The notes beneath the pieces were generated by a model. The model made no database searches. It worked only from the letters and a program-made list of their open reading frames with translations, and was not told where the DNA came from. The translations under genes were made by a program, and so were the position numbers. Of a stretch of DNA of 64,000 bases, positions 1 to 11,343 are shown one piece after another. Positions within the stretch are counted from its first letter, which is position 1; every line of letters starts with the position of its first letter. The stretch comes from Macrocystis pyrifera (taxonomy: Eukaryota > Sar > Phaeophyceae > Laminariales > Laminariaceae), in contig JASSKH010000038.1 in assembly GCA_031763025.1 (NCBI GenBank), forward strand, positions 1,219,001 through 1,283,000, in the 5' to 3' direction.

Positions 1-80
1 CTCGCCCGTTTTGGGGTCCAGTTTGGGGTCAGGGTTAGATTTAGGGTTAGGGTCAGGATTAGAGTGTGGGATTGAATTGG
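1..80. repeat. Degenerate telomere-like G-rich repeat
   Basis: The first 80 bases repeat GGGTTAG/GGGTCAG-type units interspersed with TTTGGGGTC. The same wording (TTTGGGGTCAGGG followed by GGGTTAGGG units) returns at 62,695-62,760, and weaker forms lie at 16,551-16,612, 18,537-18,575 and 52,933-52,962. It is read as a dispersed interstitial telomere-like repeat, not a chromosome end, because unique DNA follows it. Confidence 0.55.
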
Positions 81-188
81 GTCTACGCCCTTACCTTGAT
101 CCCACCGGGAAGGCTTAGGGTTAGTAGCCCGCAAGCAACGAACGGCCCGACCCCTCGGAGATCTTACCGGACGATCGGTTAATACAGT

Positions 189-400
189 CAGTGGGCGTTC
201 GCAGTCAAGAAACATGATGTTTATAAGAACAGGCTCAGATCGGCACGAACAGAAACAAAATTGGGATAAGAAACACAGCTCAACAGTGGGACCAACTCTA
301 ACTCCTATACAATAGCCTTACTGTAGATCAAGGTCGGCTAAAAAATAGGACATTGAGCCTGGACACCAAACCGCCGTTTCTCGACACCGGGCGCCCACTG
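189..400. mobile_element. Non-autonomous TIR element, ~210-bp family, copy 1
   Basis: The 212-bp stretch aligns along its length with 5,017-5,226; shared internal blocks include ATCGGCACGAACA, AACACAGCTCAACAGTGGGA and GATCAAGGTCGG. The ends are inverted: CAGTGGGCG at the left and CGCCCACTG at the right. No coding capacity is seen. The length, inverted ends and second copy point to a MITE; the superfamily is not clear. Confidence 0.6.
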
Positions 401-863
401 CCGTAATCTGTCCTCCTGTTCAGGCAGGAGATAGATGCAGCCGAGCTACAAGCAAGATGACTTCCGAACAAAAACGCAAAAAATCCGAAGACTTTACAGC
501 GCCATCAAAACTGGATATTTCACACGGAACAACTTAATGATGATGATCGTATGGCCTATCGCTTCACTCGGCCGGAAAGATGCTTTTAACGTCATGTCCA
601 GAGGGCGGTTTTCTCGAGCGTAGGAGATATTTGTATCTTAAAATTATCTATTTGGAATATTCACCGAAAAGTCGTCGTTTAAGAATATCACAAAGAAGGT
701 GAACAAATAAAAAACGTCGAGGGCGTGAATTTTTGTTTACACTCGGGGTATCATTGGAAGCAAACGGCGGGCGAATTGACGCTATGGTTTTTGTACTAGG
801 AGAACAGGCAGTACCTACAAAACAAACAGACGCATCTCAAATGCGGACCCCTGTACCGGTAAC
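401..863. other. No gene seen
   Basis: The only open frame is short (about 62 codons at 435-623) and has no recognisable motif or splice context. No repeat was recognised here. Confidence 0.5.
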
Positions 864-960
864 TTAACTTTTTTAGTACTGCAGTCCCGATTTGGGGACA
901 AACCACTTGGAATTAGAATGGTTTGTCCCCAAATCGGGACTGCAGTACTAAAGGGGTTAA
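864..960. mobile_element. Hairpin MITE with TTAA borders (piggyBac-like form)
   Basis: The segment starts and ends with TTAA and is an almost perfect palindrome. Each arm contains AGTACTGCAGTCCC and a GGGGACAAACCA-type block, with a short centre at about 912. TTAA borders followed by a C/T-rich end (TTAACCCCTTTAGTAC when read from the right) are the hallmark of piggyBac-type insertions. Related copies lie at 2,869-3,032 and 59,047-59,137, with fragments at 36,996-37,030, 40,662-40,730 and 47,333-47,388. Confidence 0.6.
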
Positions 961-1019
961 TGTAGTAACAAACTGTCGATGACTGCACAATTCGCCCTTC
1001 TGCTGTAGGCAAGGACCAG

Positions 1020-1340
1020 TTGATATTGCTTCGACCTTTTGCCGATTGTGAGCGAGAGGTTTCTTTCGCGCAACTTGTCGGTACGACAGCACTGCATCGT
1101 TTTGTCGTGTTAACAGATAACGGAGAAGACAACGAAACGGGCGGCGGATTTCGACGAGGACCCCACAGACAGGCACGCCGTCGCCTGAGCCAACTTCCCA
1201 GCAACTTCTGTGCTAGTCCAGGGCCTATCTGGGGGAGTGCTCAGATGGTAACGGCAAAACTATTATAGTGTATATTGAACTTCAACTTCTCGAACAGGGC
1301 AGAATCTGAACTTTCTCTCTGGTTTGTCGCAGATGTATGG
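1020..1340. repeat. Diverged dispersed repeat, partner of 3,110-3,400
   Basis: Several blocks recur in the same order at 3,110-3,400, among them an ACTTCATCG/ACTGCATCGTTTT block, GAGACACC/GGACCCCAC, AGTCCAGG, and TTCAACTTCAACTTCT followed by AACANGGCNG. Both copies sit a little downstream of a TTAA-bordered hairpin element. Similarity is patchy, so this is an old duplication or an old repeat. No coding frame is conserved between the copies. Confidence 0.4.
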
Positions 1341-1768
1341 TGAACAACCCCCGCCGTGGTAATGTCAAACACCACAACAACTTACATCAATATATACACC
1401 GGTGACTGCAATGAGGGCGAGGAAAGAACAGTACTAGTAGTTTATCATCTTGACGAAAGGCATCTGAAAAATAGGGACGTCTGTCGAGAGTTTTGGTACG
1501 TCGGCCGCAACAGTATAAAAAAAACATGGTACGAAAGGCGTTTCCAAATAACAAAATGAAGTTTTTGTGCCCCCGGAGTTTCCGAAACTGTCTGCCAAGC
1601 ACGCAGAACAGCCGCCCAAACACACGCACTCAGCATTGGCCAAAGTAGGAAGGAAGAGGGGTTGACAGCGGAGTGGGGCTAGCTTCGAAACCTGGTGGTG
1701 GTGGTGATGGTGATGGTGCTTATTTTTCCCTTTTTCATCCATAGCAACAGCAGGAGTACGGTGCATGG

Positions 1769-2107
1769 GATCCCTGGTGGCTTGGTAGGTGGTCCGCGTG
1801 CCTACTAAGCTCAATTTCGTGGGTTCGAGACTCACCGAGTGCATACTCGTATGGACGTTTTTCTGGGTAAAAATTGATAAGCGAAAAGCGCGAAAGCGTG
1901 AGTTGGCAACACTCGATGAAAGTCGACGAGCAGTGGGAATGCTGGCCCCTATGCGCGGCAAAAATGAGGGCACGCACCGGGGGGGGAGAAGGGACGACAC
2001 CTGTGACCACGGCTTGTCCAGAAGATCGATGAGGGTAGTAAAAACCTCCTACGAGTTTATTAGGCTGGAATGTCAAAGGGATGATAAGTCAAAAACAAAA
2101 ACAAAAA
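1769..2107 (+). mobile_element. tRNA-derived SINE, copy 1
   Basis: The 5' end reads like a tRNA gene: an A-box-like TGGCTTGGTAGG at about 1,778 and a B-box-like GGTTCGAGACTC at 1,822-1,833, as in RNA polymerase III internal promoters. The 3' body matches 42,611-42,920 closely (shared GACGAGCAGTGGGAATGCTG and GGGACGACACCTGTGACCAC). The element ends in a CAAAAA-type tail near 2,107. It is not a functional tRNA because no acceptor stem closes the structure. A 3'-body fragment is also present near 61,030-61,140. Confidence 0.7.
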
Positions 2108-2293
2108 TGGGACGGCCCGCGGGGAGGGATAGCGCCAGTCAGCGACCAGCCGACGCGGGAATGAAGAGGGGTCGGCTGCTGTAGAACGGGGCTAGACGCG
2201 AAGCCCCTTCGACGGTGGTCGTGGTGGTCGTGTCTCTCGGTCACGCGCACGCACTCGTATTGCACCTTTTTTTTTGGGCATCTTGTTATAAGT

Positions 2294-2412
2294 ATTACCC
2301 TGGGCTGGGTAATCGATCGATATTTTGCTCCTGTAGCTCAGCAGTAGGTAATATCTTCACATTAGACGTCGTCGAGGACACGGGTTTGAATCTGACTTCG
2401 AACGTTTCTTTT
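2294..2412 (+). repeat. tRNA-like repeat unit (possible SINE head)
   Basis: GCTCCTGTAGCTCAGCAGTA begins at 2,327 and contains an A-box (TAGCTCAGCAGTAGG). A B-box-like GGGTTTGAATC follows at 2,382. No acceptor stem pairs with the 5' GCTCCTG, so a working tRNA is not supported. The first ~55 bases (TACCCTGGGCTGG, AATCGATCGAT) are repeated at 2,544-2,600. Confidence 0.45.
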
Positions 2413-2543
2413 ATAGAAACGCTTGCGCGTGCGTCCCTAAACAAATATATCCCCTCCCTGGTTCCCCAGGTACTGAAACGAAGCGGATAGGTCGGCGCAT
2501 AAAAGGGTATCGATGCCCCAAAGATCCCGCCGTTCAGTTGTAA

Positions 2544-2620
2544 TTTACCCTGGGCTGGATAATCGATCGATCTTTTACTCCTGTAGCTAGCTCAGCAAGT
2601 AACGCCTTCCTTCACATCCT
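2544..2620 (+). repeat. Second, degraded copy of the tRNA-like unit
   Basis: It repeats TTACCCTGGGCTGG, AATCGATCGAT and CTCCTGTAGCTCAGC from 2,294-2,345, about 250 bp downstream and in the same orientation. The B-box part is not recognisable here. Confidence 0.45.
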
Positions 2621-2756
2621 GGATTTTTCTCCGCATGTTAAATACGAACAACAACTGAGCTACTGTAGACTCCACTGCTGTCCACCATGTCTACCAACGC
2701 ACACAAGTTGACGAAAGGTCTAAATATCCTTCTGCGCGAGTTCCTAGCATTGTCTA

Positions 2757-2861
2757 TTACGGGGGTCTATAGTTAACAGGACCTATGGCATCCATAAAAA
2801 CCTATATATTTAGGTATTCTTACTAACAATATTTGGTCCTGTTAACTATGGACCCCCGTAA
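2757..2861 (+). mobile_element. ~105-bp palindromic MITE, copy 1
   Basis: It is bounded by TA dinucleotides. The ends are near-perfect inverted repeats starting TTACGGGGGTC and ending GACCCCCGTAA; the interior AT-rich block has ACCTATATATTTA. Same family as ten other sites in this window. Confidence 0.85.
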
Positions 2862-2868
2862 TACCATC

Positions 2869-3032
2869 TTAACCGCCGTCCCGTTTTGGGGACGAGCCAC
2901 TCTAATTTCAAGTAGTTTGTCCCCAAAACGGGACTGCGGTACTTTTAGAACTGCCGTCCCGTTTTCGGGACGAACTACTCTAATTTCAAGTAGTTTGTCC
3001 CCAAAACGGGACAGCGGTACTAAAAGGGTTAA
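2869..3032. mobile_element. Tandem pair of TTAA-bordered hairpin elements
   Basis: Two hairpins lie head to tail (about 2,869-2,946 and 2,950-3,032). Each has GTCCCGTTTT and GGGGAC(G/A)A arms around a TCTAATTTCAAGTAG centre. The outer borders are TTAACC and AAAGGGTTAA. Same family as 864-960. The internal boundary lacks TTAA, which suggests tandem duplication of one insertion or an unequal exchange. Confidence 0.6.
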
Positions 3033-3109
3033 CAAACTGAGGTTCATGCATGGTACCATACAACCAAGGCAAGGGGGAGGTGAATGGTGAGCGAAAATAT
3101 CCGTTGCAA

Positions 3110-3400
3110 AAAAATATCGGTTCAACAGAACTTCATCGTTTTTTTCGTTTTGAATACATGCAACGGAAAAGGCAACGAACGAGCGGAGGAGCTCGATGGA
3201 GACACCACAAAACAAACATGTCGTCTCTTGAGTCAACGGCCTATTATTAATAATAGCAGCTATTCCTGAATTAGTCCAGGCGTTCGTCTACGGAAGCCTT
3301 CGGATGACAGTAACATACTGATTATGTGCATTCAACTTCAACTTCTTAAACACGGCGGCATCTTGACATATTTCCGTTCAGTATACCAGTAACACGAAAG
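3110..3400. repeat. Diverged dispersed repeat, partner of 1,020-1,340
   Basis: It shares ordered blocks with 1,020-1,340, best at the 3' end (TTCAACTTCAACTTCT, GGCGGCATCTTGAC). No conserved coding frame is seen. Confidence 0.4.
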
Positions 3401-3404
3401 ATAA

Positions 3405-5016
3405 CAAACCCCTTTGGACAAATTTCAAAGCCGACTATTTCGGCAACCGGAAGAATGCAAACGCCGAACGACGAGTTTATGGAAATTTATCTTATCGACG
3501 AGATCTTGTCTTACAGTACCTGACATTTTCGTTGGGTGCGGTCCCGTGTTTTCGGATAAAATCGGCTATGAAAATCGTCCCAGGAGGTGTGTCGTCTTAA
3601 GTGTTACTGATATATACACGCTACTCTCCATATATATGATGTACTGCTGTTGTAGATTTTGTGGTGAATCAACACAACATTGGCGACCGACTGACGCTTT
3701 CCCGAGGACCAACGCCCCAACGGGTAGGGTGGACCGCAACTGGTCCGAGTCCGGCGGGAAGGCCTCATAGCCTTGGTTTTCGTTAGTGGGTGAGCTCGCG
3801 CAAGTCCCACACTATCCGGGAGAGATGACTCCTCCCGGGTGGCTATTTCCACTGCACCTGTTCCTCTCGGGGGTCAGGTCGGGTCAACGTGCCCAACTGG
3901 ACTAAATTGAAACACGACACGAAATCGCGAACGTGGAAGTGTGGTGAGCGTAAGCTTTATTTTTACCAATCCGCCGGAGGATAAATAAATAAACTGACGC
4001 TTTCCCGAAATGGCTCTACTACAGCAGTAGCGCCAATCGTATCGAAACTATAACCGTCATCAAGAGGGATCGGCACAAAGTCCCAATGCGCCATTCTATT
4101 GATGATCTGACTGGTATCGGAATCGAAGGAATTGGTCGTGCTGCTCCTGATTGCTTTAGCTGCACACCAGGTATTCCGTCAGGAATACTTTTGACGCTAG
4201 AAAATCACACCGGTTTTTACAGTTACGACACTAAAACTGCCGGACACGCTTTCCTTGCGTGTGTTGTTCTTCACTTTCCTTGCCCTTGCGCCGAGCAACG
4301 ATGTCAGGAGACAGCATTTTCACCCCTTGCCAGACAGCAACTTTGCCTTGACATCCCTTGACTGACACCAAACTAATACCACCTAGTTATTAGTGTGGAA
4401 CACTTGGCCCTACACCCTTGACAGCGCACGTTTTGCCGTGTTCGACATGTCCCCTGACATCGTTGATGCCGACGGGCGTGTGGAGGGAGTGCAAGTTCAT
4501 TTTTCCCCATAAGATATCTGGCGCCTTTGTTTTTTATATATTTGGCTTTCTGGGACCCAGGATCTAGCGACAAAAAAAAAACAACAAAAACCTGCATTCC
4601 CTTCGTCAAAACCTCGGCAAAATGTCACGGAACGTGCGTGCGAAGTTTCAGAGGGGCTCATTCGAGAAAAAGCGCGTTAACTTCTGAGTTTCCGCGGGTG
4701 GAGATATGTACTCTCGAGCGTACTTGGTTTCAATGTCGAAACGGACTTTCAGGGTTAAAAGTTGCTTGCTATGGACCCTGCGCAAACAGTTCACTTCAGT
4801 TCAGTTCACTTCTTTAAATATTTTCGGGGACTCTACTTACAGACATGATTTGGAGTACCTGGAACCTGTTCGTTCCGACCAAAAAAAAAGTTCCTCTCTA
4901 AGGAAATACCTGACTATTGTCGACCATATTTGAAGATCGAAGGCGAGGTGGTTTGTCTGGGCACAGAGTTTCGTCGCTATCGGCAGTCCTAGGCCCTCAA
5001 CGAAAAAACAGCCCAC
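3405..5016. other. No gene seen
   Basis: Open frames are short and unrelated to any family I recognise. The stretch near 3,680-3,900 has a dense run of tidy words (for example GTCCGAGTCCGGCGGGAAGG) that could be the edge of an old element, but no terminal repeat or coding match supports it. Confidence 0.4.
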
Positions 5017-5226
5017 AGGTGGGCGCCCGCAGTCATGAAAGATTATGTTGAGAAAAAAAAGCTCAAATCGGCACGAACAATGAGAAAATTTGGTTTAGAA
5101 ACACAGCTCAACAGTGGGACCAATTCTAAATCCTATACACTAGAGTTAGATCAAGGTCGGAGAAAAAAGATGAGACATGGAGCCTGGACACTAAAATTGA
5201 CGTTTGTTAACACCGGGCGGGCACTA
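5017..5226. mobile_element. Non-autonomous TIR element, ~210-bp family, copy 2
   Basis: It aligns with 189-400 in the same orientation. The left end GGTGGGCGCCCGCAGT is better preserved than in copy 1, while the right end (ACCGGGCGGGCACT) is more diverged. Together the two copies define the inverted ends of the family. Confidence 0.6.
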
Positions 5227-5229
5227 TGC

Positions 5230-7996
5230 CATCGTCGCCCGCTGTTCTTTACGGTCCCTGTGATCCCTAATATATGTCATTCGAGTAGCATGGGGCATTC
5301 GTAGCAGACGCAATTTGGGGCACTTTTCTCGATCCAATCTGTACTGTGGGAACACAACCAGGGCGTTTCGTTAGTGACTGCTGTTTTTTTTTTCCGGTCG
5401 TGAACAAGCACCAACCCACCAACCCAAAGTTTGTCAGTGACAAATTGCACAAAAACACACGATGACACCGAGTGCCCCAACACGCCGCAGCAGCGGCCAA
5501 GGACCTGACCAAAGTAACACCGCTGGGAAGCGGGGCCGGCTTTGTTTGGTTTGGAGAAAGTAGGTGCCAGTACTATTGTTTTATAGGCGCCTATTGGGCT
5601 GCCGGCAAAGAAGCCACAATTTCTAAAATTCGCCTTTTCCGAAAATAGGTTATACCGGCAGCCCTCAACGTAGTCTAGAGAGACACGCCCTTCTAGAACA
5701 GCTCCAACGGGCCACAATATCTTCGTTTACTACAGTAAAGTGCTGTCGAAATGTATTGTTGTGCTGCTGCTGCAGGTCTCGTCTACAGCAGCACCGTTGT
5801 ACGTTGCTGCTGCTGCCGATCGATGATGGTTATTCTGCTGTTGTAGGCACAGCGTGTCGGAGCTTCACATTGTATCCTGCCTGGCGTTTGAGACGGGAGG
5901 TTGACGAGCACACTTCGCGTTAAATTCCCGATCACGATCTATGAAACTGCAGACATGCATACATGTGCAACCTCGGGAAAACAAATCATCAATTTCTAAA
6001 TATAAAACACAACATACTTTCTTGAATTCTGCAGCATCAGATTGTGTCTTCCTCGTCATAAACGGGATGTATGTCCTGCATGATCATGAGGCCATAAAAA
6101 AAACGTATTGCGCGCGATCGAAGTATCACGCAGCTCTGAGCTTGCAAAGATTAATCGTCCATTTCACAGCAGCTGCTGACGCGTTGTTATTTTTTTATAA
6201 ATATACCTTGACGCCTGGTAGAAAGGAGAGCACTACGTATCTACTGCAATGCCTAAGGTGTACCTGGTATACGAGTATTGGGTATAGGTGTACAGTACAG
6301 TACAGTACAGTACAGTACAGTACAGTACAGTACAGTACGGTAGTACAGGGCATCTAAAAAGAAGCAGAAAATCCGGCCCAAGCTGGATTTCATATTGGAG
6401 CTAGGGTGCCTTCTATACTAATTTCAATATAACGCCTCTCGAATTTCTCATTATACTCTCGATCTCAGCCTAGCTTTCTTGTCAGCCTGTCCGGGCGTCC
6501 ACCACACTGACTGACTACTCACAATTCAGAATGCCAGGTGGTAAATATCTGCCTCCAGGTATCGCTCCTCTCGATGCCTCGGCAAGCCATGCTGCGAGGC
6601 ATGCGCTATCAGGCTTACAACGAGAGGGGTAGATCTTTCTCACGGGTGTAAGGCCGGATTTCATCTTCAAGGAGTGATAGCTTCTTGCTGCTGCGCGTGG
6701 CCGCGAGGCTTAGGCGTGGCAGCAGCTGCGTCGTATATGGTGCGTCAGGCACGGATACGTACGATTCGCTCGTCTTGTCTAGGCAGCAGCGGCAGAGCAG
6801 CAAAGCTCGATAGGAGTGTCCATGCGCGGAGGCAGGCACTACCACAGGCCAAACTACGTACAGTCTAACTGCGCCTGCTGGAGGCTGGATTCTAACTAGG
6901 AGGGAGACAGAACGTCAATGGGCGGGGAAGAAACGGATTGAACTCAACCTGCGCGAGAATTTTTGTTTTTTCAGATCAGAATCTCAAGCGCGAGTAGTAG
7001 CGTTTTGTTTTCAGGACGGAGGAGCAGGGGGACGAAGGAGCGGGTCGATTAGGGTGAGGCGACGAGGCGGCTATGAAAAACGGTAGCCGGACGGCACACG
7101 GAGATCCACGACCGGCGCGCACACCATCACGAGAGGAGCACTCATCGTTTTTTTTTTTTTCTGTTTTTTTCACGAGGTACCTGGTGGTTGGTACATATTA
7201 TCTGCGTCACTACTACTGACTCTGTAGTCTCTGTAGTGTAAGCGAGATGTATACCCTTCATGGGTATTGACCCCCGAATCATCAGGGACGTGGCATCATA
7301 GCTACTCTGTGCTGCACCTACCTTTTGTGTCAGACAGTCCGGGAAGCCATGGCGATCGTTGATCTCTGCATGGTGACTCTTGGTTCGACTGCTCTGATTG
7401 CATGTCCCTGAGTCGTCACTCTGACAGCACCCCAGATAGCAGGTGTGTTTCTCTCTGTGTTCACGACTACGAGTGAGTTTCATCTGGTGCAGGCAGTACT
7501 CCAGACAGCAACGGTTACCGCTGCAGACAGTAGCCACGAGTTGGCTACTTTGTGGGAACCGGGGCAACTCTATCCTATAGTTGAGTGGATATCCGCGGTC
7601 ATGTTAGCTCGGTGTGTGCACATTGATTTATTTTCACGAGCGCGCCTTCATCGCCTCGTGAACAGGTGGGAGGTGGGAAGCATCGTGTTTCCGAGCCGAA
7701 AGCTGACTTCCACGTATTTTTCATCTTCCTAGGGTTCCAGCACCTTGTTTGTGTCACAACGGAATGTGAGACCACGGAATGTGAGAACAACAACACCAAC
7801 AACAACAAGAACGAGAACAACAACAGCAACAACAGCAACAACAGTTGTAACATGAATACCGGCCGAACGACAGCAAAGTCAGTTTGCTACACCGGTATCA
7901 CATGTATTCGCTTGTCACAGGAGAGGGGAAAGAGGGAAGTGCAGCGCCACCGAGGCGAAAGATGAACGCACGCGACGGGAATGACTCTACCTACTA
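5230..7996. other. No confident gene; one pentanucleotide repeat
   Basis: Both strands show only short open frames without domain motifs. A 146-codon minus-strand frame at 5,277-5,717 has no recognisable signature. AAC-rich sequence lies at 7,785-7,845. Confidence 0.4.
6291..6338. repeat. (TACAG)n pentanucleotide microsatellite
   Basis: About nine perfect TACAG units in tandem. Confidence 0.95.
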
Positions 7997-8101
7997 TTAC
8001 AGGGAACCATAGTAAATAGGACCAAATACTGTCATTAAAAATAAGTAAATATATAGTTTTTTATATATACCATAGGTCCTATTAACTATGGACCCGCGTA
8101 A
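7997..8101 (-). mobile_element. ~105-bp palindromic MITE, copy 2 (reverse orientation)
   Basis: It is bounded by TA. The end sequences TTACAGGGAACCATAGTAAA and ACTATGGACCCGCGTAA are inverted, and the interior (GTAAATATATAG, ACCATAGGTCC) is the reverse complement of copy 1. Confidence 0.85.
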
Positions 8102-8404
8102 TAGGGTATAATGTACCCGGTATGTACGAGGCAAAACCGAGACCCAGCAACGACAAACACGCGCTGAATGCGAGTGCGCCGTGATCCATGAATTCTGCCT
8201 CTTGTTTTTTTTGTGGTGTTGCGGTTTGCCTCTTACATCCCTCGGTTCTTAATGCAACTCTGTTTATATGTATTAATATTGGTATGGTTTCTCTAGCCCG
8301 ATATGTATTGTTCGTCATTGTTGTCTGCCACATCCCCTACCACGGGGGGGCACGGCATTTTTTTCCTTCGGTTTTTTTCTTCGTTCTTTCGTTTTCCCTC
8401 TTTC

Positions 8405-8565
8405 ATGCCGCGGGGGTTGCCATGGTACTACTCATGGCATGTCATGGCAACCCCCACGGCATGCCACGGAATCCTATGCCACACCAGGGGATGCTGTGGT
8501 GATGCCATGGTATGCCATGGGCGGTACCATGGCCATGCCACGGCATGCCCACGACAAGGTCAAAT
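8405..8565. repeat. CATGG / GGCATGCC palindrome cluster
   Basis: Over about 160 bp the words CCATGG, GGCATGCC, GCCATGG and CCACGG recur many times in both orientations. The result is a set of overlapping small palindromes with no coding pattern. Confidence 0.6.
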
Positions 8566-8569
8566 AGTG

Positions 8570-11343
8570 TAGAACCCTGACAACTATTAATAGCGTCCGT
8601 GCCGAATCTTCAATCTTTCTGTGGTGACACACTGCGGCTGCGTTTGTCACATCCAGCACGATGCATAGCATTTCATTGTCCACTCTGCCTACTGCAAACC
8701 AATGCAGTTTCTCCGTGGCGTAGTTTTGTGACCACAGAAGAACTTGTATACAATATCTCTCTAGTACTGAAGAATCGGCACGGACATTGGTTGTGCTGGA
8801 TGTCGACGAGTAGAAAAAGGGAAGAACACACACATATATAAATGATGGGTGGATGGGGTGGGGCGTACTGACCCCTTCAGGACTCGAAACTTGAGAGGGG
8901 GGAAAAAAGGATGACAGGGTTGAGCACACGAAGTCGTGTGCGCTGCCCGGTTTCGTCCAAGCAAGTCCGAAGCGTCCCAACAGAAATCAAAGGAGGAGAT
9001 GTATGTGTCCGGTATCCGGCACACAAGAAACATGACACGTGACACCACTATCCATCGGCGTGTACGCAGCCCATACCAGGTATACAATATACCTCGTAAT
9101 TCATGTCACTGCTGTTCCCGTTTTGCTACGCGCTCCAACTACAGTAACTGCTGTACGTACAGGGTGCAGAAGACGAAACCTACTGTACTGTATCTACCTC
9201 TCGTCCGTTGCGCTTCCAATATGCCTGCTCGGTCCCAGACTGCAGAAGCACCCTGTCTGGCACAGTATGTATATCGCCATACAACAGCCAATATCAGATC
9301 GAATCCACATACCCCTCGTGGGATACGAACACGGCACTACCTCTGGCACTCTTTGTCACGCTTTCAAAGCTAACCGGCCTGCTCCTCAGAGCACACTACC
9401 GCCAAACACTAATAATGCTAATAGCATGAACAGACAACATGCACAGACAGGGAGAACTGGTGTGATACTAATAGTACAAACTACAACAGTACGGCTAATA
9501 TGATACACGTATTATAATACCAGGTACCTGGTATTTTTGTTGAACATTCAAAATATTTAACACTAGTAGTAAAAGGCAATGACCCTGAAAAAAAAAAAAA
9601 ACTCTATAATCCTATCATGACAAGAGGAAAAACAAAAAATGCCAGAGTCGACAGGGCCCCGAGGCACTCGATATTTTACATTTTACCGTTGATCCAATTC
9701 ACTTTCGACAGCGACAGCCACGTCCTGCAGCAGTCGTAAGCACGTCCGCCATCCATCATGCTAGATCAAGAGAGATCAAATAAATGAAGCCTGTGTGATG
9801 AACTGACCAGACAAGAGAGAGAGCAGAAAAGGATTTTGAATACCTGGTACGTACGACCAGCAGAAGCAGCAGCAGCTATATTTATTTCTGTTTGCACACG
9901 AAATTCCATGCATGGTTCGGTTGCTGGGGGGGGGGAGCGGGGTAGCTGGAAATCGGGCGACCACCACGAACGGGCCACGAGGCTTGTTCGGCGGCTGGAG
10001 TCAAGCGGTGCAGCCGTGGGCATGGCTGCACCGCTCGCTGTCAGTGTGATGATCCTTCTAGTTGTTCTTCTGTTGTGTCAGTCACTCTTGTCTTGGTGTT
10101 TCAACCACGGATACGAGACGCGACACGTACGCAACAAACTCCTATATAAACTCGGGACTGTCAGCTGTCAATCTACCTCTGGTACGTACCTAAATGCCCC
10201 TCTCGTCTCTCTGCGAAGATCCCATCTCACCTCGCTGGCCTGGCGAAGCCTCGCCAAAGTACAAGCAGCAGACAAGATAGGATCCGATACCACCACAGGA
10301 GTTCCTCCGACTCTAGGGTGTTTTCTGAGTTTTGTTCGGAGCCCTCTGGGTGTCCGTTTGGGCGTTTGGACGACTCCCACACTGATGTCCCCCGCATTGC
10401 CGCATTTGATCATTTTTGATAATTAGGGAGTTGCAATCAAGAACAATCTGCTTTGGGCATCGGGCGGGAGGGGACGGATGTCGAGCCGGAGAGGAGAGCT
10501 CTGGGCCACACTTCGCGAGCTAAGGCCTGGTGGAGAGGGCGAGATAGGGCGTGAGATAAACAGCCATGGGGATCGATGGATTCCCCTCCATCAGCGCGAG
10601 CCCGACGCTGCTGCTGGTGACGGATGTCGAAGAGACGATACGATTTTTGCAAAAGGTACGAATGCGTCTCTCAAACCAACTGCAACAAACGCACCACGTC
10701 AATTTTGTACGTACCATACTCGACAGCAGCAGTAGCAGTAGCAGCAGCAGCGTTATATAGAATGCCCGAGCAATACTACGAGGAACGCGGTTTACAACGT
10801 GGTTCGTTCCCTTTGCATGGTGGTTGCGCATCGGAGCAGTTTTTTCATCCCAGCAAGCTGTGTCGATCTGTCGGCAATCACAAGGGTTCCCCCCTTGACG
10901 AACGAGGTCTACGAATGGACCGTCTTGACTTTTCCAAGCGTTTTACGAGTACCTGGCATAGTTTTTGGGCCTGCGGTCATGCATGCTGATCTGCTGGCAC
11001 ATGATGATGTTACACGTCGTGTGCGATGCGTGAAACACTCTACTTCTTCGTACTAATAGCAAATGCAGCAGCACTAGCAGTCGCAGCAGTGCGAGTAGTG
11101 CTTGGGCGAGTTTTGCTGTGGGCGGGTGTATTCGCTGTGCGAAGCAGCAAACCGATGATGACCCAAATAGCCCAGGGTTGGGTGCTGACTGGTTGGCTGA
11201 CTCAGCAGCCAGTGTACTGTTCATACTCTCATGTACGACCTGGTACTGATATGTACCAGGTATACAGCAGCAGGACATACAAGTATACTGCTGTTGCGGG
11301 TTACCAGCGCACCCGTCCCAGGCACTTTTTTTTTTTTTCTCTG
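8570..11343. other. No confident gene
   Basis: Several open frames of 80-196 codons occur, the longest at 9,836-10,426 (+). They lack family motifs and overlap frames on the other strand. One candidate exon is listed separately at 10,566-10,655. Confidence 0.35.
10566..10655 (+). CDS. Possible 5' coding exon (weak)
   Basis: An ATG in a good context (GCCATGGGG) opens 30 codons ending exactly at AAG before a GTACGA donor. The peptide contains SPTLLLVTDVEETIRFLQK. This superficially resembles the first beta strand and helix of the glyoxalase/vicinal-oxygen-chelate fold, in which a hydrophobic strand leads into a D-V-E-x-x-I-x-F helix. No following exon of that family was found in the next kilobase, so it may be chance. 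I do not assign a function. Confidence 0.22.

Noticed and set aside
1-80. Chromosome end
   Set aside because: The telomere-like units are degenerate and short, and similar tracts occur in the interior.
2327-2412. Functional tRNA gene
   Set aside because: A- and B-boxes are present, but the acceptor stem does not pair and no clear anticodon arm forms.
3680-3960. Edge of an LTR-type element
   Set aside because: No terminal repeat, no primer-binding site that I can support and no coding similarity nearby.
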